Assembly (NCBI RefSeq): GCF_022378355.1
Contig: NZ_JAKMAJ010000014.1
Span: 1-64,000, forward strand
DNA from: Brenneria bubanii
Lineage (GTDB): Bacteria; Pseudomonadota; Gammaproteobacteria; Enterobacterales; Enterobacteriaceae
Length of the DNA stretch: 64,000 bases
Direction: 5' to 3'
The notes under the pieces were generated by a model. The model worked only from the letters and a program-made list of their open reading frames with translations, had not been told where the DNA came from and did not search any database. The translations under genes and the position numbers were made by a program. Numbering within the stretch: the first letter of the stretch is position 1; each line of letters starts with the position of its first letter. Positions 1 to 15,181 of this stretch are shown here, piece by piece.

Positions 1-331
1 TTCCATTACCGCATTATCATAACAGCAGCCTTTCCCGCTCATTGAGCAGACTAACTCATTGTTTTTCAATACCTCACCATACCGATGGCTGGCGTACTGG
101 CTCCCCCTGTCCGAATGCACGATGACCTTCCCCGTCGGTCTGCGCTGTTTTATTGCCATCTCTAACGCGTCAATCACCAACTGCTTTTTCAGGCGATTAC
201 TCAAGCTCGAGCCGATAATGCGTCTGGAATACAGGTCAATCACCGTCGCCAGACACAGCCAGCCTTCTCCCGTGCGGATATACGTGATATCCGAAGCCCA
301 CGCGATATTCGCCGCTGACGGATTAGCAGGC
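1..331 (-). pseudogene. IS3-family transposase (OrfB) fragment
   Basis: Read on the minus strand, this encodes the middle of an IS3-type DDE integrase core. Visible motifs are AWASDITYI with the first catalytic Asp, [11 protein letters not shown], and the [10 protein letters not shown] block with the second Asp, followed by [12 protein letters not shown]. The reading frame runs off the left edge of the window, so the catalytic Glu and C-terminus are not seen. The N-terminal side stops abruptly near base 331, where an unrelated IS630 transposase fragment begins on the opposite strand. This is therefore a truncated copy and not a functional element. No terminal inverted repeat or target duplication is visible at the junction. 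Confidence 0.85.
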
Positions 332-949
332 ATTGTCTGGCGCAGGGCCGCGCCGACGCTGAAAATCAAAGACCCGCATTATGAGGAAAAGCGGCTTGTC
401 ATAGAGCAGGCACTGGCTCAGGCGCGGACAGACTATCCCGTGTTCTATCAGGATGAAGTCGATATCGACCTGAACCCGAAAATCGGTGCGGACTGGATGC
501 CAAAAGGGCAACAAAAACGCATTGTTACACCGAGGCTGAATCAAAAACATTATCTGGCTGGCGCGCTCCATTCGGGTACGGGACGCATCCACTACGTCAG
601 CGGCGGCAGCAAGAGTTCTGACTTATTTATCAAACTATTAGAAACATTACGCCGCACTTACCGGCGAGCGAAGACTATGACACTGGTGGTTGATAACTAC
701 ATTATCCATAAAAGCCGCAAAGTGGCGCGTTGGCTGGCAGAGAACAAGAAGTTCCGGTTACTGTACCTGCCGACGTACTCGCCGTGGCTGAATCCGGTAG
801 AACGGCTGTGGTTGTCGTTACATGAAACCATAACGCGAAATCATCAATGCCGATATATGTGGCAGTTACTGGAACAGGTAAATCAGTTTATGAATGCCGC
901 CTCGCCGTTCCCCGGCAATCAACACGGACTGGCTAAAGTGGAGCGGTAA
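332..949 (+). pseudogene. IS630-family transposase, 5'-truncated
   Basis: This is the C-terminal two thirds of an IS630/Tc1-mariner-type transposase. The DDE signature is present: YQDEVDIDLNPKIG, then VVDNYIIHKS, then YSPWLNPVERLW near the end. The reading frame continues upstream to base 59, but that part is antisense to the IS3 fragment and has no IS630 similarity, so the long open frame is a chance fusion. The real N-terminal DNA-binding part is missing, so the gene is dead. The IS3/IS630 joint near base 331 marks an old insertion followed by deletion. Confidence 0.85.
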
Positions 950-1165
950 TATGCGAAGTTATTTAGATTAATAATCACGACATCGTTACAGAATAATATA
1001 ATGCGGCTTTTTATTTTAATAAATAAAAAACACATAGAACGAAACAACCATCGATATCCTTTTTCGTCAGTTAACAAATAATCCCTGCTATGTTTACCTG
1101 ATGCTCTTATTGCAGAGGCTGATCGCGAGTCTCTTATGACATCATTGAAATTCAACACCTTGTAA

Positions 1166-1560
1166 CTTCATGCCGGTCAGGCGCCGGACAGCGCACGCTA
1201 CGGCTATCCGCTGAAAGCCTGTGCCAACACGCTGATACTGAAATTTAAAAAGCAGGGTATGGAAGCCTATGCCGCGCTTATCTGCACGGGTGCGCGACGC
1301 CTCGACATCAACGGCTCGCATCGCAGCGCATCTCTTTTGCCCGAATGGAGAAGTCCGGCGAGCTCACCGGGAGGGTTCCAGGCGGAATGACGGTTTTCGG
1401 CCTGCCCGCCACCTGGCCAATATTGATTGATAATGCGGTATTAAAGCAGCCCGTTCTTATCATGGGCGGGGGATCCCGCGAGGTGAAACTGTTGGTGCCC
1501 TCCCACGTACTGGCGGCGATCCCCAAGGTATTAATCGGTGATTTTTCCTTTCCGGCCTGA
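1166..1560 (+). pseudogene. YbaK/EbsC-family (aminoacyl-tRNA deacylase-like) gene remnant
   Basis: Two adjacent reading frames together resemble the YbaK/EbsC fold. The first (from 1166) reads GYPLKACANTLILKFKKQG, then an AALICTGARRLDINGS stretch. The second (about 1345-1560) reads GGMTVFGLPATWPILID and then MGGGSREVKLLVPSHVL. The frame changes near 1330-1345, and there is no start codon or N-terminal part. Family members edit mischarged tRNA or are uncharacterised relatives. The assignment rests on motif order (Asp-Asn-Gly, Gly-Leu-Pro, Gly-Gly-Gly) recognised by eye. The gene is broken and lies next to insertion-sequence debris. Confidence 0.55.
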
Positions 1561-1631
1561 TGCCTGAACAGCAATGGCTGCGTGCCGACCTCGCCCCGAT
1601 TTTTTAACCGGAGCAGCCGCGCAGCCATCCG

Positions 1632-2657
1632 CTAGCGTTTGCCGCCATAGGCCAGCGCCAGCTTGGCATACAAGTCTTCCAGCGTGAATCTAACATCCAC
1701 CTGGTTGTAAACACGAATTTGGCGCGCGCCCGGCTGCAGTGCGTAGCTGAGATCGTCATTTAACCGAGGCGCATCAGATAAAGTATAGTGGTATTCATGG
1801 TCGTCCAGCAGCAGCGATACCGAAGGGTTATCACCTAACACCCAAACCTCGCTTTTCGGCCAGGGAACGTCTTTAATCGCGGCGGAAATTTCTTGGTTAA
1901 AATCGATCAGTTGCCGCCATAAGTAGCCGCCCACCGTTCCCTGAGGTTTGACCCGTAGCGCCAGTTCCGAGAGGGATACCCGAACGGACATATAGACATT
2001 GTGCGGAACTTGCCATAGGGGAACCTGCGATTTAAAAACATTATCCGCCGCAACCGGATCATTGAACAGATTGTATTCCCAGCCGCCTTTCGGATAAGGC
2101 ATACCGCCAATCCATACCACCGTCATTTTCTGCGCAATACGCGGTTCGGCCAACAACGCGGCGGACACGTCCGTCAGCGACCCCATGACCAGGACAAACA
2201 GCGGAGCGTCATCCGGCTTCATGGCTTCCTTAATCAGCGCCTTAGCCCCATCACTCAACGCCGGCGCCGTTTCCCCTTTTTTCAGCGCGTCCACCGCGCC
2301 GCGATGCAGCGGCACATCGGTGTTCCCCATCAGCGTCAGCAGGTGTTTCAACTCCTGATAACTTTTTTCCATGCTGGTGCCGGGATCGCGCTTCATCAAT
2401 GGCGCGGTGCGGGCATAGTGCGCGGCGATAATGCCTTTAACCTGGAATGACGGCGTCAGCAGCGCATGCACCACCGCAAAATCATCATCCGCTTCGTTTT
2501 TGGCATCGCTGCTGATTATCACCCGCATTTGCTTATGCGCGGCGACCTGAAAAAGCGGCTGAGCCGCAACAGCCGCCGGCGCGCCCAACATCACGACCAA
2601 AAAAGCGGCAACGACCCCGCGTAATCCGCACATCATCGAACCGTATTTCTTCATCAT
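1632..2657 (-). CDS. secreted inosine-uridine-preferring nucleoside hydrolase-like protein
   Basis: A 341-residue protein with a typical Sec signal peptide (MMKKYG, a hydrophobic stretch, then APAAVAA). Next comes VIISSDAKNEADDDFAVVHA, which resembles the Asp-rich metal-binding N-terminus of nucleoside hydrolases (usually DxDxGxDD). MGSLTDVSAALL and VWIGGMPYPKGGWEYNLFNDP further match the fold. Family enzymes cleave the N-glycosidic bond of nucleosides; periplasmic action is inferred from the signal. The start at 2657 is chosen because AGGAA lies 7 bases upstream and the signal peptide begins there, whereas the frame extends to 2720 without one. The gene lies 141 bases downstream of bglH on the same strand, so it may be the last gene of the bgl operon. 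The true substrate is unknown. Confidence 0.75.
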   Translation of the reverse strand: MMKKYGSMMCGLRGVVAAFLVVMLGAPAAVAAQPLFQVAAHKQMRVIISSDAKNEADDDFAVVHALLTPSFQVKGIIAAHYARTAPLMKRDPGTSMEKSYQELKHLLTLMGNTDVPLHRGAVDALKKGETAPALSDGAKALIKEAMKPDDAPLFVLVMGSLTDVSAALLAEPRIAQKMTVVWIGGMPYPKGGWEYNLFNDPVAADNVFKSQVPLWQVPHNVYMSVRVSLSELALRVKPQGTVGGYLWRQLIDFNQEISAAIKDVPWPKSEVWVLGDNPSVSLLLDDHEYHYTLSDAPRLNDDLSYALQPGARQIRVYNQVDVRFTLEDLYAKLALAYGGKR

Positions 2658-2679
2658 GTCATCATTCCTGGCTGTATTT

Positions 2680-2724
2680 TTAATATTCGGATGCCGTTTC
2701 GTCATTCCACCACGGGCCATTCAT
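2680..2724 (-). CDS. possible 14-codon upstream reading frame
   Basis: A minus-strand ATG at 2724 follows a good ribosome binding site (GAGGA, 5 bases away) and encodes MNGPWWNDETASEY before a stop. It ends 22 bases before the start of the nucleoside-hydrolase-like gene. It could be a translated leader that couples translation, the remains of a lost gene, or chance. No function is claimed. Confidence 0.2.
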   Translation of the reverse strand: MNGPWWNDETASEY

Positions 2725-2798
2725 CGGTATCCTCTTCATTTTTCAGGTAGCGGAAGAACCGACCTTCCGCCCCTGACGACGGCATAAGCAGTCGGTAT

Positions 2799-8096
<5,298 letters not shown>

Positions 8097-8156
8097 TTAA
8101 CACCGATAACAACACAGTAAATCAATATGTTATGCACATATATCGCTATTTTAAGA

Positions 8157-8222
8157 CAAAAAAAAACCCAAACTGTTTTTGTTACCCGCCAAACGGATAG
8201 AAAACAAAAACGGTTTAGGTTT
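8157..8222 (-). terminator. intrinsic terminator in the bglG-bglF gap, antiterminated by BglG
   Basis: On the minus strand two 20-base arms (8203-8222 and 8164-8183) pair over most of their length around a short loop and are followed by nine T residues. The upstream arm begins inside the BglG target at 8218-8261, so folding of that target would prevent the terminator from forming. This is the classical bgl arrangement. Confidence 0.85.
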
Positions 8223-8261
8223 TGCCTGCAAGGTTATTATTTCGCCGTGCAGTTACAATCC
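8218..8261 (-). promoter_or_regulatory. BglG ribonucleic antiterminator (RAT) with an enlarged loop
   Basis: The minus strand reads GGATTGTAACTGC at the 5' side and GCAGGCAAAACC at the 3' side. These are the two conserved halves of the RAT bound by BglG/LicT proteins. In standard RATs the halves are separated by only a few bases, but here about 19 bases intervene (ACGGCGAAATAATAACCTT). The 3' half overlaps the ascending arm of the bglF terminator. Confidence 0.8.
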
Positions 8262-8363
8262 TGAAAATCTAAACATTGCCAACATTTAAACTCTATTACT
8301 CACCGAAACATCTGATCAAGTAATTTATTTTAACTTCCCTTTATTATGTGACGGACAGCAAAT

Positions 8364-9227
<864 letters not shown>

Positions 9228-9243
9228 TCATACCTTGAAAAAC

Positions 9244-9281
9244 AAAAAAACCAGACACCCGCTAAAAACGGATATCTGGTT
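9244..9281 (-). terminator. leader terminator upstream of bglG
   Basis: The minus strand reads CCAGATATCCG, a short loop, then CGGGTGTCTGG followed by seven T residues. It stops bgl transcription before bglG unless the overlapping RAT (9278-9306) folds. Confidence 0.85.
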
Positions 9282-9306
9282 TTGCTCGCTTGCGCGGTAA
9301 CAACCC
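9278..9306 (-). promoter_or_regulatory. BglG RAT in the operon leader
   Basis: The minus strand reads GGGTTGTTACCGC, then AAGC, then GAGCAAAACC, close to the consensus GGATTGTTACTGC...GCAGGCAAAACC. It has the usual compact loop and overlaps the ascending arm of the leader terminator. It therefore contrasts with the expanded copy before bglF. Confidence 0.85.
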
Positions 9307-9423
9307 TTAATAGCAGATAAACTACCACTTACCATCACCTTCTCAACCTCTACTGGATAGAAACGTGATACAGATCGAGAGAAAACATTTTGTTTACAAC
9401 TTTTTTTCTTTCCCATCAAAAAC

Positions 9424-9439
9424 AGTGACAAGGATCACA
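9424..9439 (-). promoter_or_regulatory. CRP-cAMP binding site for the bgl operon
   Basis: AGTGA-CAAGGA-TCACA matches the CRP consensus TGTGA-N6-TCACA with one mismatch at the outermost base. It lies about 200 bases upstream of bglG and about 120 bases before the leader RAT. This fits the catabolite control known for bgl operons. Confidence 0.65.
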
Positions 9440-9461
9440 CTATCATCATTGTTATCAGCAA

Positions 9462-9477
9462 AAATAATCATTCTCAT
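9462..9477. promoter_or_regulatory. weak Fur-box-like sequence
   Basis: AAATAATCATTCTCAT is a partial match to the Fur 19-mer (minus strand ATGAGAATGATTATTT). It sits between the bgl CRP site and the pykF promoter and belongs to no obvious iron gene, so it may be accidental. Confidence 0.25.
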
Positions 9478-9630
9478 CGCGCTGTTTTTTTGAGCGGTTG
9501 CGCAACAAACCACGGAAAAAATAACAAATCGTGACTTTTTTTGCGTAAACGGGCTAAAATGTGCGCCTTGATACCTCTAGCACCTTGTTTCTCATTGGCT
9601 AATAACTATAATACGGAACGTTGTTTCAAT

Positions 9631-9642
9631 TGAATGGTTTCA
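9631..9642 (+). promoter_or_regulatory. Cra (FruR) operator of pykF
   Basis: TGAATGGTTTCA fits the Cra consensus TGAAWCGNTTNA at most positions and matches my recollection of the E. coli pykF operator. It lies about 210 bases upstream of the pykF start. Cra represses glycolytic genes when fructose phosphates are low. Confidence 0.65.
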
Positions 9643-9851
9643 GCTAATTAACGTGCCACTATCATTAAAATCGTCACCCAAGGCATCGCTTTCCCTTATC
9701 ACGTTAGACAAACGCGATAATCGGTTATGTAGCTCATCATCTATACTTACCTCTTTCAGGCTATACCCGAATGAATTCTCCCCGGGGGTTCATCTCTCGC
9801 GACCTCCGGTTCAATCGTTTTTTATCCATCACAACTTGTAGAAGCTATCGT

Positions 9852-11264
9852 ATGAAAAAGACAAAAATTGTTTGTACTATCGGGCCCAAAACAGAATCAG
9901 AAGAAAAGCTGAGCAGCATGCTGGATGCCGGCATGAATGTTATGCGCCTGAACTTCTCGCATGGGGATTACGAAGAACACGGCCAACGCATCAAAAACCT
10001 GCGTACCGTACTGGCGAAAACCGGTAAAAAAGCCGCTATCCTACTGGATACCAAAGGACCAGAAATCCGTACCATGAAATTGGAAAATGGTGCCGATGTC
10101 TCTTTGACCGCCGGTCAATCGTTCACCTTCACCACCGACCAAAGCGTTGTCGGCAACAAAGATCGCGTTGCCGTTACCTATGCCGGCTTCACTGACGATC
10201 TCAGCGTCGGCAACACCGTACTGGTTGATGATGGATTAATCGGTATGACGGTTACGGCTATCAACGGCAACGAGGTGGTTTGTAACGTATTAAACAACGG
10301 CGACCTGGGCGAAAACAAAGGCGTTAACCTGCCGGGCGTTTCCATCCAACTGCCGGCGCTGGCGGAAAAAGACAAGCGCGACCTGATCTTTGGTTGCGAA
10401 CAGGGTGTGGACTTTGTTGCCGCTTCCTTTATCCGTAAGCGTTCCGACGTTGAAGAAATTCGCGCGCATCTGAAGCAGCATGGCGGCGAAAACATTCAGA
10501 TCATCTCCAAAATTGAAAACCAGGAAGGCCTGAATAATTTCGACGAAATTCTGGAAGCCTCAGACGGCATCATGGTCGCTCGCGGCGACCTGGGCGTTGA
10601 AATTCCGGTTGAAGAAGTTATTTTCGCGCAGAAAATGATGATCGAGAAATGTAATCTGGCGCGTAAAGTGGTTATCACCGCGACGCAAATGCTGGATTCC
10701 ATGATCAAAAACCCGCGTCCTACCCGCGCGGAAGCCGGCGACGTAGCCAACGCCATCATCGACGGCACCGATGCGGTCATGCTGTCTGGCGAAAGCGCCA
10801 AAGGGAAATATCCGCTGGAAGCGGTAACGATCATGGCGACCATCTGCCAGCGTACCGACACCGTGATGAAGTCTCGCCTGGATACCATCAAAAAACTGGG
10901 CAAACTGCGCATCACCGAAGCGGTGTGCCGCGGCGCGGTTGAAACGGCTGAAAAACTGGATGCGCCGCTAATCGTGGTTGCGACCAGCGGTGGTAAATCA
11001 GCGAAATCCATCCGTAAATACTTCCCTAACGCCCGTATTTTGGCTCTGACCACCAACGAATTGACCGCCCGCCAGCTGCTGCTGACAAAAGGCGTTGATA
11101 CACTGCTGGTAAAAGAAATCGCCTCCACGGATGACTTCTACCGTATCGGTAAAGAAGCGGCGTTAAACAGCGGCCACGCGCAAGCCGGCGATGTCGTCGT
11201 CATGGTTTCCGGCGCGCTGGTTCCGAGCGGCACCACCAATACCGCATCCGTGCATCGTCTGTAA
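9852..11264 (+). CDS. pykF: pyruvate kinase I
   Basis: 470 residues, the length of the E. coli enzyme, beginning [20 protein letters not shown]. It converts phosphoenolpyruvate and ADP to pyruvate and ATP in the cytoplasm. Visible motifs are [24 protein letters not shown], the active-site lysine region [11 protein letters not shown], and [12 protein letters not shown]. The frame continues upstream to 9771, but the conserved N-terminus fixes the start at 9852. It is followed by a strong terminator. Synteny with lpp and suf downstream matches E. coli. Confidence 0.98.
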   Translation: MKKTKIVCTIGPKTESEEKLSSMLDAGMNVMRLNFSHGDYEEHGQRIKNLRTVLAKTGKKAAILLDTKGPEIRTMKLENGADVSLTAGQSFTFTTDQSVVGNKDRVAVTYAGFTDDLSVGNTVLVDDGLIGMTVTAINGNEVVCNVLNNGDLGENKGVNLPGVSIQLPALAEKDKRDLIFGCEQGVDFVAASFIRKRSDVEEIRAHLKQHGGENIQIISKIENQEGLNNFDEILEASDGIMVARGDLGVEIPVEEVIFAQKMMIEKCNLARKVVITATQMLDSMIKNPRPTRAEAGDVANAIIDGTDAVMLSGESAKGKYPLEAVTIMATICQRTDTVMKSRLDTIKKLGKLRITEAVCRGAVETAEKLDAPLIVVATSGGKSAKSIRKYFPNARILALTTNELTARQLLLTKGVDTLLVKEIASTDDFYRIGKEAALNSGHAQAGDVVVMVSGALVPSGTTNTASVHRL

Positions 11265-11289
11265 AACCCGTTACTTTTTTCACATATTT

Positions 11290-11316
11290 AAAAAGCGCCT
11301 TTCAAGGCGCTTTTTT
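11290..11316 (+). terminator. pykF terminator
   Basis: AAAAGCGCCTT-TC-AAGGCGC followed by six T residues. A classic intrinsic terminator 25 bases after the pykF stop. Confidence 0.9.
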
Positions 11317-11495
11317 ATATTCTGTCGTTATCATGACGAAATAAATACGCATATTTAACATTGGATTTTAATAAAAAAGCTAAGACTTTTCTGATGGAAA
11401 CTATGCTGTTTTCTTTGCTTTTTTCACTATTCTGTAAAACCCGCTGCTTCTTTGAGCTAACGATCAAAATTAAGCATGTTCTCATCAAAAATTTA

Positions 11496-11525
11496 TTCTC
11501 ATTAGAAAAAAGTTTGTGTAATACT
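11496..11525 (+). promoter_or_regulatory. lpp promoter
   Basis: TTCTCA (-35, 11496-11501), a 17-base spacer and TAATACT (-10, 11519-11525). The surrounding AT-rich DNA and the leader (ACGCTACATGGAG, then TCTAGAGGGTATTAATA before the start) are nearly identical to the strong E. coli lpp promoter. Confidence 0.9.
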
Positions 11526-11569
11526 TGTCACGCTACATGGAGATTAACTCAATCTAGAGGGTATTAATA

Positions 11570-11806
11570 ATGAATCGTACTAAACTGGTGCTGGGCGCGG
11601 TAATCCTGGGTTCTACTCTGCTGGCCGGTTGTTCTAGCAATGCTAAAATCGATCAACTGTCTTCTGACGTTCAGACTCTGAACGCTAAAGTTGATCAACT
11701 GAGCAACGATGTAAACGCAATCCGCTCTGACGTACAAACTGCTAAAGACGAAGCAGCTCGTGCTAACCAGCGTCTGGACAACCAAGTTCGCACTTACAAA
11801 AAGTAA
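11570..11806 (+). CDS. lpp: major outer-membrane (Braun) lipoprotein
   Basis: 78 residues, the exact family length. A lipoprotein signal peptide ends in LLAGC. The mature chain is a heptad-repeat coiled coil ([22 protein letters not shown]) that trimerises. It ends RTYKK, whose last lysine is joined to peptidoglycan by L,D-transpeptidases. It anchors the outer membrane to the wall. The ribosome binding site is GAGGG. It has its own very strong promoter and terminator. The L,D-transpeptidase gene ldtE lies convergently next to it. Confidence 0.98.
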   Translation: MNRTKLVLGAVILGSTLLAGCSSNAKIDQLSSDVQTLNAKVDQLSNDVNAIRSDVQTAKDEAARANQRLDNQVRTYKK

Positions 11807-11824
11807 TCGAACTGGTTCAGTAAT

Positions 11825-11857
11825 AAAAATGGCGCATAATATGCGCCATTTTTTTAT
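11825..11857 (+). terminator. lpp terminator
   Basis: AAAAATGGCGCAT-AAT-ATGCGCCATTTTTTT is a perfect stem with a run of T. The mirrored A-run means it may also act for the convergent ldtE transcript. Confidence 0.9.
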
Positions 11858-11955
11858 CTTGGTTTTTCAGCTTTCCCCTCATCCTTGTACTCTCTTCTCC
11901 TTCAGCGACCGGCAAGCGAATCCGACGAGGTTTTCATCCCGCCGGGCTACTCAGA

Positions 11956-12978
11956 TCATTGGGATGCGCTGATAACGGTGATAGGCGCGGCGTCTGGCGC
12001 CGCCACAGCGTCAGAAACCGTCTTTAACGCCTCCTGGTAGCGGTTGATATCATGACCGACGTTAACCAATACCGGCATGCCGGAGCGGCGCACAATGGCA
12101 TCAGCAACCGCTTGGGCGTCCGTTTCCCCGGCATCGATAAATGCCTTGGCCTTTTTATTGATGCTAATCGGCATCGTCTGCGGGTCGTCTTTATCCGTTT
12201 TAGACAGCGGTTGATGAACCTCTACGTAGCGTTTGCCATCAGGCTCAACCGACGTTTTGATCGCATCATTGACAATCTGGACCCGCGTACCGACCGGAAC
12301 GGTATTGAACAAGGCTTCAATATCGTCAGGCCGCAACCGGATACAGCCAGAGCTGACGCGCATGCCGATACCGAAGTTCGCGTTGGTGCCATGGATCAGG
12401 TATACGCCGCCATGGGCCGCTAAGCGCAAAGCGAATAGTCCCATCGGGTTATCAGGTCCGGCTGGCACCACCGCCGGCAGCACCACGCCCTGCTCTTCCA
12501 GATAGTGTTTTCGGATATTGGCGGTCGGCGTCCAGGTAGGATTCGCGCGCTTCTCGGCAACCGAAGTCACCATTAACGGAGTTTTACGCCCCAGTTGACC
12601 AATGCCGATGGGATACACGATGACGGTGTTCTTTCCCTTGGGATAGTAGTAAAGCCGCAGTTCCGCCAGATTAACCACGACTCCCTCGCGCGGGGTATCC
12701 GGCAGCAGCATCTGAGTTGGGATGGTTAACGTCGTGCCGACCTTTGGCAGGTATGGGTCGGTGCCGGGATTGGCTTCCAGCATGCCTAATAAGCCGATTT
12801 TATGATCAGCGGCAATGGCTTCTAGCGGACGACCATCATTGGGGACGGTATAAGCGATGTTTTCGCCAATAAGGCGGCTATTCGGCGGCGGCAGAGGATA
12901 TTCAGTGGCGCAGGCCGCGCTGCTTGCCGCCAGATAGGTCGCGAATATCATACCAAGTAACGTTAACGCAGGTTTCAT
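11956..12978 (-). CDS. ldtE: L,D-transpeptidase (LdtE/YnhG type)
   Basis: 340 residues. A signal peptide (ends SSAACATEY) precedes a LysM-like region (about 40-95, AYTVPNDGRPLEAIAADHKI) and a YkuD catalytic domain with HGTNANFGIGMRVSSGCIRL, which holds the nucleophilic Cys. Enzymes of this group act in the periplasm, forming 3-3 peptidoglycan crosslinks or attaching Lpp. The start at 12978 is used because the signal peptide begins there (GGGA upstream), although the frame extends to 13071. E. coli ynhG occupies the same place between lpp and sufE, which supports LdtE. The paralogues LdtA-C cannot be excluded on sequence alone. Confidence 0.88.
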   Translation of the reverse strand: MKPALTLLGMIFATYLAASSAACATEYPLPPPNSRLIGENIAYTVPNDGRPLEAIAADHKIGLLGMLEANPGTDPYLPKVGTTLTIPTQMLLPDTPREGVVVNLAELRLYYYPKGKNTVIVYPIGIGQLGRKTPLMVTSVAEKRANPTWTPTANIRKHYLEEQGVVLPAVVPAGPDNPMGLFALRLAAHGGVYLIHGTNANFGIGMRVSSGCIRLRPDDIEALFNTVPVGTRVQIVNDAIKTSVEPDGKRYVEVHQPLSKTDKDDPQTMPISINKKAKAFIDAGETDAQAVADAIVRRSGMPVLVNVGHDINRYQEALKTVSDAVAAPDAAPITVISASQ

Positions 12979-13448
12979 GCTGGATTCCCTACTCGCTGCT
13001 GATACCCGATAGGTTTCAAGAAACTGGAGACGGCAACCAAATAACCGAACTTTGGTAAGCGCCGCCAACATAGTTGCGACTTGAAAATAATGGGCAGGTG
13101 TCGGTTTAAAACGATGCCAGGCGCTCTATTTAACAACCCGCATCATGCTCTGCTATATTAGCATCGGTGTAACAAAATAATATTTCATCGAAAAATCAAA
13201 CCATTGATATGCATTTCTACAACAGACAGAGTCAGAATAAAATTTAGCGAAAAAGAAATATACGGGACTAATTCCTAAATATCAGAACGTTAATTTATAT
13301 CCTCTTCATCATTATGGTTTACGTAATAAAAATGAAAGACATTTTAAAAACGCATTGCGTAATCATGATGGTATGGAGAATGAATACGGAGAGTTTTAGC
13401 GGAAAACGAAGATAAGGTTGCCGACGGCGCGCATACGCGCTGCCGTGA
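12979..13448. other. AT-rich intergenic region between ldtE and sufE
   Basis: About 470 bases with no acceptable open frame. It should contain the ldtE promoter (minus strand) near 13020-13190, but no clear -35/-10 pair was identified. No RNA gene was recognised. Confidence 0.5.
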
Positions 13449-13450
13449 TA

Positions 13451-13479
13451 AAAAAAACGCCAGACAATGAATCTGGCGC
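13451..13479 (-). terminator. suf operon terminator
   Basis: On the minus strand CGCCAGA-TTCATTG-TCTGGCG is followed by eight T residues, about 30 bases after the sufE stop. Confidence 0.88.
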
Positions 13480-13509
13480 TTGCATTCTTGAATGCATGAG
13501 CGAGGCGAA

Positions 13510-13926
13510 CTAGGCCAACTGCTGCGCCTTTGTACGAATCGCCCGCAGCATCGCTTCCAGCCCCTGAGAACGGGACGGCGTCAAATGTTGGCTCAACGCC
13601 AACTCATGAAAGAAAGGGCGAACATCCAGTTCGACCATCGCCTGCGCGGTCAATCCTTGATAGAGACTGAACACCACGGCAATCAATCCCTTCACAATAG
13701 CGGCATCGCTGTCGCCATGCAGCGCGACCAATCCCCGATCGTCATGCTTTACCACAATCCACACCTGGCTCTGGCAACCGGCAACCAGGTTTTCCGCCTG
13801 GCGCCACGCGTCAGGCAGCGGCGCCAGGCGAGCGCCCAGTTCTATGATATAAAGGTATTTTTCTTCCCAGTTATGACAACGCGAAAAATTACGTACTAAT
13901 TTCTGCGGATCCGGCAGACTTGCCAT
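13510..13926 (-). CDS. sufE: cysteine desulfuration protein SufE
   Basis: 138 residues, the family length. It accepts persulfide sulfur from SufS at Cys51 ([11 protein letters not shown], counted here as residue 51) and passes it to the SufBCD scaffold. The start at 13926 (MASLPDP) has an ideal GGGAGGA 5 bases upstream. It is the last gene of sufABCDSE, 31 bases after sufS. Confidence 0.97.
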   Translation of the reverse strand: MASLPDPQKLVRNFSRCHNWEEKYLYIIELGARLAPLPDAWRQAENLVAGCQSQVWIVVKHDDRGLVALHGDSDAAIVKGLIAVVFSLYQGLTAQAMVELDVRPFFHELALSQHLTPSRSQGLEAMLRAIRTKAQQLA

Positions 13927-13957
13927 TTTTTCCTCCCCAGGCAACAAAACTGGCGTT

Positions 13958-15181
13958 TTAGTTGCCCAGCAATCGATGAACACGTTGCAACCCGGCAACC
14001 AGCCGGTCAATTTCTTCGCGCGTAGTATAAACCGCCAGCGAGGCGCGGCACATACTGGAAACACGATAGTGCTCCATCAGCGGCATCGCGCAGTGATGGC
14101 CGGTGCGAATTGCAATGCCATATTGATCGAGGAAACTGCCGACATCATAGGCGTGATGCCGCCCAAGGTTAAAGGCAATAACCCCATGACGTTCTGCCGG
14201 TCCATAGAGGATTAAGTCAGGCACCTGCGCCAATGCGTCCAGCGCATAGTCCATTAGCGAACTTTCATATTGCTGAATCGCTTCTCGCCCCAACTCCGTT
14301 ACATAACTCAGCGCCGCGCCCAGCCCCATGATCCCGGCGGTATTCGGCGAACCGGCTTCAAAACGCCACGGCGCATCGGCAAAGGTGGTGCCGTTGCGGA
14401 GACTCACCTCGCGGATCATCGCCCCGCCGCCTTCCCACGGCGGCATCGCCTGCAGCAGCTTACTTTTGCCGTACAGCACGCCAATCCCTGAAGGACCATA
14501 AATCTTGTGGCCGGAAAAAACGTAAAAGTCGCAGTCCAGCGCCTGCACATCGACCGGCTGGTGCATTATCGCCTGCGCGCCATCCACCAGAACAAGTACG
14601 CCGGCGGCTTTGGCCTGCGCGATAATCGCTTTGACCGGATTCAACGTGCCTAAAACGTTTGAAATATGGGTCACCGCCAGCAGCCGAGTACGCTCATCCA
14701 GCAGTGCCGGAAGCTGGCTCAAATCCAGCGAGCCGTCCGACGCCAGCGGCAACACGCGAATTTCGATACCCCGTTCTTTCGCCAGCATCTGCCAGGGAAC
14801 GATATTGGCATGATGCTCCATTTCGGTAATCACCAGATTGTCGCCGGGCTTAATGAAGGATCGTCCGTAGCTGTTCGCCACCAAATTGATGGCCTCCGTG
14901 GCGCCGCGCACAAAAACAATCTCTTCCGCTGAGGCGGCGTTAATGAAGGCGGCAACCTGTTGGCGTACCGACTCCATGGCGCTGGTCGCCTGCGCGCTCA
15001 GCGTATGAATGCCGCGGTGCACGGCCGCATATTCATGCCGGTAGAACGCCAGCTCGCGATCGATCACCGCTTGCGGTTTCTGCGCACTGGCGGCGCTGTC
15101 CAGATAGGCCAGCGGCTGACCGTTCACGTCTGTCGCCAGCAGAGGAAAATCGGCTCTAACCCGTTCGATTGGATAGCTCAT
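13958..15181 (-). CDS. sufS: cysteine desulfurase SufS
   Basis: 407 residues, a group II PLP-dependent desulfurase. It releases sulfur from cysteine for Fe-S assembly in the cytoplasm. The PLP lysine is in [11 protein letters not shown], the catalytic cysteine in [11 protein letters not shown], and [11 protein letters not shown] is also present. The start codon overlaps the sufD stop (ATGA), indicating translational coupling. Confidence 0.97.
   Translation of the reverse strand: MSYPIERVRADFPLLATDVNGQPLAYLDSAASAQKPQAVIDRELAFYRHEYAAVHRGIHTLSAQATSAMESVRQQVAAFINAASAEEIVFVRGATEAINLVANSYGRSFIKPGDNLVITEMEHHANIVPWQMLAKERGIEIRVLPLASDGSLDLSQLPALLDERTRLLAVTHISNVLGTLNPVKAIIAQAKAAGVLVLVDGAQAIMHQPVDVQALDCDFYVFSGHKIYGPSGIGVLYGKSKLLQAMPPWEGGGAMIREVSLRNGTTFADAPWRFEAGSPNTAGIMGLGAALSYVTELGREAIQQYESSLMDYALDALAQVPDLILYGPAERHGVIAFNLGRHHAYDVGSFLDQYGIAIRTGHHCAMPLMEHYRVSSMCRASLAVYTTREEIDRLVAGLQRVHRLLGN

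Noticed and set aside
59-949. Single 296-residue protein across the IS joint
   Set aside because: Its first third is antisense to an IS3 transposase and only the rest is IS630, so it is a chance fusion of two fragments.
919-1158. 79-codon minus-strand frame after the IS630 fragment
   Set aside because: No family resemblance, no ribosome binding site, AT-rich debris between two relics.
9462-9477. Fur regulation of pykF or bglG
   Set aside because: The match is partial and neither gene is an iron gene; kept only as a weak site.
12052-12505. Plus-strand frames opposite ldtE
   Set aside because: They are mirror frames of a clear L,D-transpeptidase gene.
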